NCBI RefSeq assembly: GCF_002311515.1
Contig: NZ_DCAO01000033.1
Location: forward strand, 41,546 to 53,152
DNA from: Thalassospira sp. UBA1131
GTDB lineage: Bacteria; Pseudomonadota; Alphaproteobacteria; Rhodospirillales; Thalassospiraceae
DNA: 11,607 bases
Direction: 5' to 3'
This document shows positions 1 to 6,661 of the stretch, piece by piece. The notes below the pieces were generated by a model. The model searched no databases and was not told the DNA's origin. It saw only the letters and a list, made by a program, of their open reading frames with translations. Both the position numbers and the translations under genes were made by a program. Within the stretch, counting starts at the first letter, position 1. Each line of letters starts with the position of its first letter.

Positions 1-1
1 G

Positions 2-29
2 CGCCCCACTGTCAAGCGGGGCGAGTTTT
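2..29 (+). terminator. Candidate rho-independent terminator at left edge
   Basis: Six-base GC-only arms (CGCCCC at 2-7, GGGGCG at 18-23) enclose a ten-base loop and are followed on the plus strand by AGTTTT. In that orientation it would end a plus-strand gene lying left of the window. It also sits 27 bases past the stop codon of the minus-strand chemoreceptor gene, so it could serve both genes. Any T tract for the minus-strand reading would lie outside the window, so dual use cannot be judged. Confidence 0.5.
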
Positions 30-49
30 GGTATTTACGGGCAGTTTGA

Positions 50-2188
50 TCAGGCGGCACGAACCGTTGCGATGAAGCTGTCGACTTCTTTGCCAAGGCG
101 GGCGGCCGATTTTGAAAGCTCTTGCGCGCTGGCCAGGACCTGGGTCGCGGAATGGCTTCCTTCATTTGCCGCCTTGGTGACATCGCCAATCGCATTGCTC
201 ACTTCCTGTGTGCCGTTGGCGGCCAGTGCGATGTTATGGCTAATCTCGTTCGTGGCGGCGTCCTGCTGCTCAACTGCTGCCGAAATCACGGTCGAGCTTT
301 GCTTGTTGTTTTCAATGACATCGCTGATTTCATCAACCGCGGTGACCATTGTGTTGGTAATGCCCTGTACCTTTTCGATCTGGGCGGTGATGTTTTCGGT
401 CGCACGCGCCGTCTGGTTGGCCAGGTTTTTCACTTCCTGTGCGACAACGACAAACCCCTTGCCGGCATCCCCTGCACGTGCTGCCTCAATGGTGGCGTTT
501 AGGGCCAGAAGATTGGTTTGTTCGGCAATGTCCTGGATCAGTTCCACCACGCTGGAAATTTCGCGTACAGCACCTGCAAGCCCGTTTGCCGTTTCGCGGG
601 TCGAACTTGCGGTTTCTGTGGCCCGGGTGGTTATGTTCGTTGCGTTCTGGACCTGCGCGCTGATTTCGCGAATGGATGCGGTCATCTCTTCGCAGGCAGA
701 TGCCACCGTTTCGACATTTGTACTGGCAAGACCAGACGCATTTGACACAGACGTTGCCTGTGCATTGGTCTGTTCCATGATCGCGGTAAGGCCTTGGGCA
801 GTTGCCTCAAGTTCGGTTGCCGCAGACGCCACAACTTTGACAATCGTGCCGACATTGTCCTGAAACGCATCGGCCAACTTGTTCATTTGTTCGCGCTTTT
901 CTTTGGCGGCCTGCACCTTGGCTTGCTCGGCTTCGGCCTCAAGTTCCTTGGCCCGGATCATGTTCTTTTTAAAGACTTCGGTTGCCTTGGCGATGTCGCC
1001 AATTTCATCAGGACGATCGGTGCCAAAGACTTCGGTATCAAGCTTGCCATCGGCAAGGGTGCCAAGGTTGCCGACAATTTTTTTGATCGGTTGGGTCACC
1101 GAACGGGCAAAGAGGATACTCGCCGCGATGCCAAGCACTGCCAAAAGGCCGACAATCACAGCCGCAATCATCAGGGCACGATAAACCGGTGCAAACGCCT
1201 CGGCAGTGTCAATCTCGCCCAGAACAATCCAATCGACGCCATTGAACTGGATCGGCATATACGCCGAAATTACCGGAACACCCCGGTAATCAACAATTTC
1301 GTGAATGCCGCTATTGCCTGCCAGTGCATCGCGGGTTGCATCCTCGTTCACACGGGTCTTAAGGATCGTGCTTTCCTCTGAAAATCGAGAGTCACTTCGC
1401 ATCAACCCGTCTTCACCAACGATATAGGTTTCACCACTTTCGCCCATACCAACCGATGCATTCATAATGCTGTTGATGCGTGAAATTGGCATCTGTAAGG
1501 CAATCACACCAAGCAATTCGCCTGCTTCAGACCGGACTTGATGGGCGATGAAACTGGCCGGTGCATCAGCACTGGGTGCATAGGGGCTGAAATCAGTAAA
1601 GGCGATGTCCTTGGGGGAATTCAGCGCCAGTGTGTCACGAAATACCCGGCCCAGATCGGTCTCCGCCCATTCGCCTGTTTTAAGGTTGGTGGCAAAGTCC
1701 GCTTCCTTGAAGACAGAATAGACAAGCTCCCCATCGGCACGGATCAGGAAGATGTCGTAATAGCCTTTGAGTTCAAGAAACTCGCGAAAATGCGGGTGAT
1801 AGGTCCGATGGGCCTGGCTCCAGTCCGACCCATCCCCGGCATCGGTCAGAAGATGCTTTTCGCCAAGCGGGTGGCTGTTCTCGGTTATATAAAGGTTTTG
1901 CAGGGTGGCCATCGGATTGCCATCCAGCTGTTCCCAGCTTCGCGAAAAAGCGTTTAGCGCATCTCGGGTAAAGCCACTATCTGCCTCGATGATCAGGTCT
2001 TCTTCAATCGATGTCAGGTAGGACTGGATCGACTCTTTGCGCGCATCCGTAAGCGCCAGAAGCTTGTTCTGCACTTCGGTTTTCTGGGTGACCCAAAGTT
2101 CAAAGGATAAAATTCCGCCAGCGCTCAGTGCCGTCAGCAGGATCAGGCCTGCAATGATCGTCGGTAGCTTCACCGAAATACGTTTCAT
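50..2188 (-). CDS. Methyl-accepting chemotaxis protein with periplasmic dCache-type sensor
   Basis: Inner-membrane chemoreceptor of 712 residues that would signal to CheA/CheW and so to the flagellar motor. Residues 8-32 form the first membrane helix and 33-335 a large periplasmic sensor resembling a double Cache domain (YYDIFLI near 143, VYSVFKE near 156, DFATNL near 164). A second membrane helix spans about 338-361, followed by a HAMP domain (about 362-415, with QPIKKI and DEIG). The cytoplasmic coiled coil carries the MCP tip signature EQTNLLALNATIEAARAG near 556-573. The C-terminus (SFIATVRAA) lacks a CheR/CheB-binding pentapeptide. I chose the ATG at 2188 over an upstream start at 2263 because AGAGGA sits 6 bases before it and the membrane helix then begins at the usual place. 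The ligand cannot be told from sequence. The gene stands alone, without che neighbours. Confidence 0.95.
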   Translation of the reverse strand: MKRISVKLPTIIAGLILLTALSAGGILSFELWVTQKTEVQNKLLALTDARKESIQSYLTSIEEDLIIEADSGFTRDALNAFSRSWEQLDGNPMATLQNLYITENSHPLGEKHLLTDAGDGSDWSQAHRTYHPHFREFLELKGYYDIFLIRADGELVYSVFKEADFATNLKTGEWAETDLGRVFRDTLALNSPKDIAFTDFSPYAPSADAPASFIAHQVRSEAGELLGVIALQMPISRINSIMNASVGMGESGETYIVGEDGLMRSDSRFSEESTILKTRVNEDATRDALAGNSGIHEIVDYRGVPVISAYMPIQFNGVDWIVLGEIDTAEAFAPVYRALMIAAVIVGLLAVLGIAASILFARSVTQPIKKIVGNLGTLADGKLDTEVFGTDRPDEIGDIAKATEVFKKNMIRAKELEAEAEQAKVQAAKEKREQMNKLADAFQDNVGTIVKVVASAATELEATAQGLTAIMEQTNAQATSVSNASGLASTNVETVASACEEMTASIREISAQVQNATNITTRATETASSTRETANGLAGAVREISSVVELIQDIAEQTNLLALNATIEAARAGDAGKGFVVVAQEVKNLANQTARATENITAQIEKVQGITNTMVTAVDEISDVIENNKQSSTVISAAVEQQDAATNEISHNIALAANGTQEVSNAIGDVTKAANEGSHSATQVLASAQELSKSAARLGKEVDSFIATVRAA

Positions 2189-2293
2189 GACATTTCCTCT
2201 CGCATTGCCGTTGCCCTGTTCCAGAGTTCTGGTCGGCTTGCACCCGTGGTTTAAAAGCAACAAAATGTGCCGCGGGTTTCTTTATTCGCTTTT

Positions 2294-2320
2294 TTGACGA
2301 CGCGAAAATATCCCAATTTA
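2294..2320 (-). promoter_or_regulatory. Candidate sigma-28 (FliA-type) promoter for the chemoreceptor gene
   Basis: On the minus strand TAAA (2320-2317) is followed after exactly 15 bases by GTCGTCAA (2301-2294). The enterobacterial FliA consensus is TAAA-N15-GCCGATAA, giving 4/4 and 5/8 matches with the right spacing. A start site would fall about 100 bases before the ATG. Chemoreceptor genes are commonly in this regulon, but short AT-rich matches occur by chance and the organism's use of FliA is unknown. Confidence 0.3.
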
Positions 2321-2351
2321 GGGACAATACTTGTTTCTTGAGTATTCAATC

Positions 2352-2371
2352 ATTAAACGCAAAAGTTGAAG
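2352..2371 (+). promoter_or_regulatory. Ada-box-like motif and possible -35 element upstream of the Ada-AlkA gene
   Basis: ATTAAACGCAA at 2352-2362 resembles the Ada-binding segment of the E. coli ada promoter (as I recall it, AATTAAAGCGCAA) with one base missing. It is followed after three bases by TTGAAG (2366-2371), in the same order as in ada, where the box lies just before the -35. No good -10 lies 16-18 bases further on, so this would have to be an activator-dependent or differently spaced promoter. The gene product contains the Ada sensor and AraC-type domains, so self-activation is reasonable. The match is recalled and short. Confidence 0.3.
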
Positions 2372-2434
2372 TGTGATTAATTATATTCTCAAAAAGGTTT
2401 TAAAACGTCTGAGTCCGAATCTGGCGAGTTTTAT

Positions 2435-2458
2435 CGTGCAGTTCTGCTAAACTGCGCG
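2435..2458 (+). promoter_or_regulatory. Hairpin or operator abutting the Ada-AlkA start codon
   Basis: CGTGCAGTT (2435-2443) and AACTGCGCG (2450-2458) form nine pairs, one of them a G-U wobble, around the loop CTGCTA. It ends two bases before the ATG at 2461, where a Shine-Dalgarno sequence would normally lie. It also overlaps an extended -10-like TGCTAAACT (2445-2453), which would place a transcription start almost on the ATG. It may be an operator, an RNA hairpin limiting translation, or chance. Confidence 0.35.
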
Positions 2459-2460
2459 GC

Positions 2461-3948
2461 ATGGAACAGCTCAATAACGATATTTGCTATCAGGCACTCA
2501 AAACCCGGGACCGTCGGTTTGACGGGCGGTTTTATACTGCGGTTCGGACCACCGGGATTTTCTGTCGCCCGATTTGCCCGGCGGTGACGCCCAAACGCGA
2601 CAATGTCGAATTCTATCCCAGTGCTGAGGCCGCAATTGCCCATGGATTTCGGCCATGTCTGCGCTGCCGCCCCGAAGCCGCGCCGGGCAGCCCGGCAAGT
2701 GCCGGTGTGCATGCCACGGTCGTCCGTGCGGTACGCCTGATTGATCAGGGTGTGCTTGAAAATGGCTCGATCACTGATCTGGCTGACCGGCTTGGTGTCG
2801 GGGACCGGCATTTGCGGCGTATTTTCAAGGAACATACCGGTGTCACGCCGCAAGAACACGCCAAAGCACGCCGCCTGTTGCGGGCCCGTCAGTTGATTGT
2901 CGATAGCAACCTGACCATGACTGAAATCGCTGATATCGCCGGTTTCGGCAGTTTGCGTCGCTTTAACGATGCGATGAAACAGGCTTATGGGCAGGCCCCA
3001 ACCGCCTTTCGGCGCGGTGTCAAAACCGTGAGCCCAGAAAAACCGGGGTCGGATGATCCGTTTGCTGCGCGTAATGATGATTTGATTTTACGTCTGCGTG
3101 CCCGCCAGCCCTTTGATGCGGACTATCTTCTGAGCTTCTTCCGCGCACGTGCCATTCCGGGCCTGGAGACCGTTCGTGAACGCACCTATGCGCGCGGTTT
3201 CAAAATTGATGGCAAGCTCGGCTTGATGATCTGTCATTTTAGCGCGGATCAAGCCGGCGTGGATGTCATTTTGCGTGGCCCGGCCCGCGAGGCGGTGCTT
3301 GAAATCGGTGCAAGAGTGCGCAGACTTTTTGATCTTGATGCCGATGTGCCGTCCATCACCGCACAGTTTTCCGACGATGCCTTGCTGGCACCCTTGGTAG
3401 AAAAACGACCCGGTCTGCGTGTGCCCGGATGCTGGGACCGGTTTGAACTCGCCCTTCGGGCCGTTTTGGGCCAACAGGTTTCGGTCGCGGCGGCGCGTAC
3501 CTTGGCCGGGCGGCTTGTGGCCCGCTTTGGCGATGCCTTGCCCGATGATCTGATCAATGGGACGGGGATCACCCATGTCTTTCCGGCACCGGAAAGTCTG
3601 ATCGGGCAGGAACTGATCCCAATTGGTTTGACCACGCGCCGGGCCCAGACCCTTGCCGACGTGATTGATCTGTTTGCAAGACCGGATTGTGATCAGCTGT
3701 CTGGGGAGGAGCTGATTGGCGCCATGACCGCGATCAAGGGCATTGGGCCCTGGACCTTGAACTATTTTGGCCTGCGCGGGCTTGGGGATCCGGATGCCTT
3801 TCCGGCGGCGGACCTTGGCATCCTGAAGGCATCAGGCATGGGCGGTGGGCCGGACAAGGCCAAGGCACTGGAAAGCATTTCGGAAAACTGGCGGCCATGG
3901 CGGGCATATGCCGCGCAATATCTTTGGTCCGCATTGGAAGGAGAATGA
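2461..3948 (+). CDS. Ada methyl-phosphotriester sensor / AraC regulator fused to AlkA DNA-3-methyladenine glycosylase II
   Basis: A 495-residue repair enzyme and likely transcription activator. Residues 1-75 are the Ada zinc domain. Cys35, Cys39, Cys66 and Cys69 have the same spacing as E. coli Ada Cys38/42/69/72, so Cys35 would be the methyl acceptor from phosphotriesters. Residues about 85-185 are an AraC-type double helix-turn-helix (ITDLADRLGVGDRHLRRIF; MTEIADIAGFGSLRRF). Residues about 205-290 match the AlkA N-domain, and 325-490 the HhH-GPD glycosylase core, with LGQQVSVAAARTLAGR, hairpin IKGIGPWT (425-432) and catalytic Asp451 in FPAADLG. This would excise 3-methyladenine and related alkylated bases. 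Unlike E. coli Ada there is no methyltransferase domain; that activity is the next gene. A similar Ada-AlkA fusion is known in Mycobacterium tuberculosis. The start has no Shine-Dalgarno, but the family N-terminus aligns and the in-frame stop at 2410 leaves no better codon. Confidence 0.95.
   Translation: MEQLNNDICYQALKTRDRRFDGRFYTAVRTTGIFCRPICPAVTPKRDNVEFYPSAEAAIAHGFRPCLRCRPEAAPGSPASAGVHATVVRAVRLIDQGVLENGSITDLADRLGVGDRHLRRIFKEHTGVTPQEHAKARRLLRARQLIVDSNLTMTEIADIAGFGSLRRFNDAMKQAYGQAPTAFRRGVKTVSPEKPGSDDPFAARNDDLILRLRARQPFDADYLLSFFRARAIPGLETVRERTYARGFKIDGKLGLMICHFSADQAGVDVILRGPAREAVLEIGARVRRLFDLDADVPSITAQFSDDALLAPLVEKRPGLRVPGCWDRFELALRAVLGQQVSVAAARTLAGRLVARFGDALPDDLINGTGITHVFPAPESLIGQELIPIGLTTRRAQTLADVIDLFARPDCDQLSGEELIGAMTAIKGIGPWTLNYFGLRGLGDPDAFPAADLGILKASGMGGGPDKAKALESISENWRPWRAYAAQYLWSALEGE
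3938..3944 (+). promoter_or_regulatory. Ribosome binding site that decides the ogt start
   Basis: AAGGAGA lies six bases before the ATG at 3951 but directly touches another in-frame ATG at 3945. The first spacing works and the second does not, so translation should start at 3951. The site lies inside the last codons of the upstream gene, which favours translational coupling. Confidence 0.8.
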
Positions 3949-3950
3949 CG

Positions 3951-4472
3951 ATGTCCACCCAAATCAACGTCGTGCGTTATGCCAGCCCGATCGGTAAACT
4001 GTCGCTCGCCTCAATTGATGGCAAGCTGGTGCATGTTGATTTCGAAGACAACGATGATCGCCTGAAAACCATTCAGACACGGCGGTTCAAGAACCTTGAA
4101 TGGACGGAGGGCGGCGCGGCACCGGACCCGGTCACTGACTGGCTGGATGGCTATTTCGCCGGATCCGTCGGCGTGCTGCCGATTGATGCGATCAATATGG
4201 TCGGGACGGTGTTTCAGAAATCGGTTTGGGATGCCTTGGTCGATATCCCAAGCGGGAAAAGCATTTCATACGCCGGGCTTGCCGACCAACTAGGCAACCC
4301 CAAGGCGGTTCGGGCGGTGGCGCGGGCCAACGCGCTGAACCCGGTATCAATCATTGTGCCGTGTCATCGGGTGATCGGATCGAATGGCACATTGACCGGC
4401 TATGCCGGTGGGCTTGATCGCAAGAAATGGTTACTCGATCACGAAGCCGCCATGCAGGCCAAGGCGGCCTGA
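3951..4472 (+). CDS. ogt: Methylated-DNA--[protein]-cysteine S-methyltransferase (O6-methylguanine repair, Ogt type)
   Basis: A 173-residue suicide DNA repair protein that moves the alkyl group from O6-alkylguanine (and O4-alkylthymine) in DNA onto its own cysteine. The active-site motif PCHRVIG is at 137-143 with acceptor Cys138. It is preceded by the helix-turn-helix and arginine-finger region (SYAGLADQLGNPKAVRAVARANALNP, residues 106-131, key residues Tyr107 and Arg121/Arg125) and followed by GTLTGYAGGLDRKKWLL (146-162), all typical of the family. Its length fits Ogt rather than Ada, with no N-terminal zinc domain. It starts two bases after the Ada-AlkA stop with its own strong ribosome site, so the pair forms one operon that separates the activities combined in E. 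coli Ada. A hairpin terminator follows. Confidence 0.95.
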   Translation: MSTQINVVRYASPIGKLSLASIDGKLVHVDFEDNDDRLKTIQTRRFKNLEWTEGGAAPDPVTDWLDGYFAGSVGVLPIDAINMVGTVFQKSVWDALVDIPSGKSISYAGLADQLGNPKAVRAVARANALNPVSIIVPCHRVIGSNGTLTGYAGGLDRKKWLLDHEAAMQAKAA

Positions 4473-4481
4473 ACCCAAAAG

Positions 4482-4508
4482 AAAAGGCTGCCGGATGGCA
4501 GCCTTTTT
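4482..4508. terminator. Bidirectional rho-independent terminator between ogt and alcohol dehydrogenase
   Basis: AAGGCTGCC (4484-4492) pairs with GGCAGCCTT (4497-4505) around a GGAT loop. A tract bases precede the left arm and T tract bases follow the right arm (4504-4508), so it works in both directions. It lies ten bases after the ogt stop and about 26 bases past the stop of the convergent alcohol dehydrogenase gene. Confidence 0.9.
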
Positions 4509-4533
4509 GCAGTCGAAATAGTGCCTTAGTCGA

Positions 4534-5556
4534 TCAGATCGACATGACGATACGGCCATCAATCTTGCCATCGCGCATGCGATCAAAGATCGAGTTGATG
4601 TTTTCCATCGGCTCGGTCGTGAAGTGGGAATGCACTTTGCCATCACCTGCGAAATCAAGTGCTTCCTGAAGGTCGGCGCGGGTGCCGACGATCGATCCAC
4701 GGATGGTCTTGCGTGACAGGACCGTATCGAAAATATCAAGTTCGAACGTTCCCGGGGGCAAGCCGCAAAGCGCCATGGTGCCGCCACGGCCCAGCATGCC
4801 TACACCCTGTTTGAAGGCTGCGCGGGACACGGCGGTGACAAGCACGCCATTGGCACCGCCCATCTGTTTTTGCACTTCGGAAACAACGTCGGTTTCGGCC
4901 GCGTTCAGTGTCCAGTCAGCACCAAGGTCTTTGGCGAGCTGAAGTTTCTCGTCGGCAATGTCAACAGCGATAACTTTCATGCCCATCGCCTTGGCGTATT
5001 GGACCGCCATATGGCCCAGTCCACCGACACCGGAAATCACCACCGTCTCGCCCGGCTTGCATTCAGTTTCCTTGAGCCCCTTATAGACCGTCACACCGGC
5101 ACAGAGCACCGGGGCTGCATTGCCAAATTCAAGCGGATCGGGCAGGTGGCCAACATAGTTGGGATCGGCCAGGACATATTCGGCAAAGCCGCCATTCACC
5201 GAATAGCCGGTATTAAGCTGTTCCCCGCAAAGCGTTTCCCAACCCGTAACGCAGTGATGGCAATGCCCGCAGGCGGAATGCAGCCATGGCACGCCAACAC
5301 GGTCGCCTTCCTTGACGGATGTCACGCCTTCGGCAACTTCGGCAACGATGCCGACACCCTCGTGACCCGGAATAAAGGGCGGGTTGGGTTTGACCGGCCA
5401 GTCGCCTTCGGCCGCGTGAAGGTCGGTATGGCAGACACCGGACGCTTCGATCTTGACCAGGATTTTTCCCGGCGTGACCTTGGGTACGGTGACTTCTTCA
5501 ATCGACAGCGGCTTGCCAAACGCCCGAACGACGGCGGCTTTCATGGTGGAGGGCAT
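4534..5556 (-). CDS. adhP: Zinc-dependent, NAD-linked alcohol dehydrogenase (AdhP/AdhA-like, MDR family)
   Basis: A 340-residue medium-chain dehydrogenase that would oxidise primary alcohols such as ethanol or propanol, or reduce the aldehydes, in the cytoplasm. Catalytic zinc ligands are Cys42 (GVCHTD), His65 (PGHEGVG) and Cys152 (LCAGVT). The structural zinc lobe is Cys96, Cys99, Cys102 and Cys110. The Rossmann motif GVGGLG is at 176-181, and Asp199 at the end of the second strand favours NAD over NADP. The length matches the bacterial AdhP group. The ATG at 5556 was chosen for AAGGAGA seven bases upstream; starts at 5604 and 5544 are less likely. It is a single gene ending at a shared terminator. 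An inverted repeat 27 bases before the start (5583-5599) may be its operator. Substrate range cannot be read from sequence, and the symbol is by family resemblance. Confidence 0.92.
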   Translation of the reverse strand: MPSTMKAAVVRAFGKPLSIEEVTVPKVTPGKILVKIEASGVCHTDLHAAEGDWPVKPNPPFIPGHEGVGIVAEVAEGVTSVKEGDRVGVPWLHSACGHCHHCVTGWETLCGEQLNTGYSVNGGFAEYVLADPNYVGHLPDPLEFGNAAPVLCAGVTVYKGLKETECKPGETVVISGVGGLGHMAVQYAKAMGMKVIAVDIADEKLQLAKDLGADWTLNAAETDVVSEVQKQMGGANGVLVTAVSRAAFKQGVGMLGRGGTMALCGLPPGTFELDIFDTVLSRKTIRGSIVGTRADLQEALDFAGDGKVHSHFTTEPMENINSIFDRMRDGKIDGRIVMSI

Positions 5557-5582
5557 GGTGACATCTCCTTGCTGATGATACG

Positions 5583-5599
5583 GAAAAGAACGTCTTTTC
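5583..5599 (-). promoter_or_regulatory. Perfect inverted repeat upstream of the alcohol dehydrogenase gene
   Basis: GAAAAGA (5583-5589) and TCTTTTC (5593-5599) form perfect seven-base arms with a three-base spacer, ending 27 bases before the dehydrogenase ATG. This is the size of a dimeric repressor site. In RNA it could also be a weak hairpin in the leader. I do not recognise the cognate regulator. Confidence 0.4.
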
Positions 5600-5654
5600 T
5601 TCAAATATCGCGAAGGGGAGTGTCGTTGATTTCAGATTGCATCACCATGAGGTG

Positions 5655-5670
5655 CATCAATTTTTTGATG
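5655..5670. repeat. AT-rich palindrome between DUF455 gene and alcohol dehydrogenase gene
   Basis: CATCAA and TTGATG flank four T bases, giving a six-pair stem about 26 bases past the DUF455 stop codon. It is weak in GC and lacks a clear T tail on the minus strand, so it is a poor terminator. It may instead belong to the dehydrogenase promoter region. Confidence 0.25.
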
Positions 5671-5695
5671 AATTCTTATCAGGCACACAAAAGCC

Positions 5696-6523
5696 TTATG
5701 CGCCATCACCGTCAATGTCAGGCAATTCAAGGACATAGTCCTGATAATAGTCCGGCGGCATGCCTGCTTCATAGCGCGCTTCGTCATTAAACGGCGGTTT
5801 GAGCGGCCCGCGGAAATGCTTGCGCAGCATATCATGCCAGGTGGTGTAGTAGGGCAGGTCGCGCTGATCACAGACATATTCGTAATATTTCCGGCCCGCG
5901 GCGACATGGGCGATTTCATCATGGGCAATGATTTTAAGGATACGGGCACTTTCCGTATCCCCATGCGCCAAAAGCCGTTCAATGGTTGGCGGTGTGGCAT
6001 CAAGGCCGCGCGCCTCAAACACCATCGGCACAACCGCCAGACGTGGCAGAATGTCATAGGCCGTATCCATCGATGTCTGCCAAAGCCCATCATGGGCGGG
6101 CAAATCTCCGTAGGCAGCACCCAGTTCCCCAAGGCGCTTGTTGATCATTTTGAAATGGCGCGCTTCGTCATCGGCGACCTGAACCCAGGCATCATGAAAA
6201 TCACGTGGCATGTCTGCGTCGGGAAAGCGCACACACAGATCCCATGCCAGATCAATCGCGTTCAGTTCGATATGGGCCAGCGCATGCAAAAGCCCGATGC
6301 GGCCCTGAACGCTGCCTTTCTTGCGTTTGGGCATCTTGTTGGGCGGCAGCAATTCCGGCTTTGCCGGGCGACCGGGACGATCGGGCAGGTCGGTTGAACC
6401 CACTTCAGTGATCTCGCCATTGCGCCACATCGCCGCCATTTCGGCAGTGACATCGGCCTTCTCGGTGGCGTTTTCGGTCAGAAGGGCACGCTTGGCAGCA
6501 TCCGCAAGGGTCAGTTTGGTCAT
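5696..6523 (-). CDS. DUF455 family ferritin-like protein (COG2833), probable diiron protein
   Basis: A 275-residue soluble protein of the DUF455 family, whose exact reaction I cannot name. It shows the four-helix diiron pattern: Glu86 (HIELNAIDLA), Glu120 with His123 (DDEARHF), Glu170 (VFEARGLD), and Glu203 with His206 (AHDEIAH). Two ExxH pairs plus two single Glu are the ligand set of ferritin-like oxygenases and oxidases, including the tRNA hydroxylase MiaE to which this family is related in fold. No signal peptide is seen. The ATG at 6523 is taken as the start, although its ribosome site is poor (GGA 6 bases upstream); an in-frame GTG at 6571 has none. A -35-like TTGACC lies on the minus strand at 6590-6585, but its -10 is weak. 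It appears to be transcribed alone, since the upstream gene ends at its own terminator. Confidence 0.88.
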   Translation of the reverse strand: MTKLTLADAAKRALLTENATEKADVTAEMAAMWRNGEITEVGSTDLPDRPGRPAKPELLPPNKMPKRKKGSVQGRIGLLHALAHIELNAIDLAWDLCVRFPDADMPRDFHDAWVQVADDEARHFKMINKRLGELGAAYGDLPAHDGLWQTSMDTAYDILPRLAVVPMVFEARGLDATPPTIERLLAHGDTESARILKIIAHDEIAHVAAGRKYYEYVCDQRDLPYYTTWHDMLRKHFRGPLKPPFNDEARYEAGMPPDYYQDYVLELPDIDGDGA

Positions 6524-6597
6524 GATCGTCCGAAGTATGGGATTAAGGTTCACGTGCGCTTTGTCTGCCACTTGGCGGCCATCGGGTCAATTGGCAA

Positions 6598-6638
6598 ACA
6601 AAAAGGGCGGCCCACCATAAAGGTTCAGACCGCCCTTT
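6598..6638 (-). terminator. Rho-independent terminator after the HPt-receiver-like gene
   Basis: Read on the minus strand, AAAGGGCGG (6638-6630) pairs perfectly with CCGCCCTTT (6610-6602) around a 19-base loop and runs into TTTTTGTTTG. It begins 24 bases past the stop codon at 6662 and separates that gene from the DUF455 gene. Confidence 0.85.
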
Positions 6639-6661
6639 GAAATCGTTTGGCGCATGCGCAA

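Noticed and set aside
794..1381. Plus-strand open frame of 195 codons opposite the chemoreceptor
   Set aside because: Antisense shadow of the HAMP and membrane region; there is no recognisable domain in its translation.
3897..3950. Upstream in-frame starts that would lengthen ogt into the Ada-AlkA gene
   Set aside because: The added residues do not match the Ogt N-terminus, and the AAGGAGA at 3938-3944 is placed for the ATG at 3951.
5655..5670. CATCAA-TTTT-TTGATG as a terminator for the DUF455 gene
   Set aside because: The stem is short and AT-rich and no T tract follows on the minus strand, so it was kept only as a palindrome.
4870..5790. Long plus-strand open frame of 306 codons opposite the alcohol dehydrogenase
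   Set aside because: It runs antisense through a gene with complete zinc and NAD motifs, its translation shows no family signature, and it has no ribosome site. It is a by-product of codon bias.
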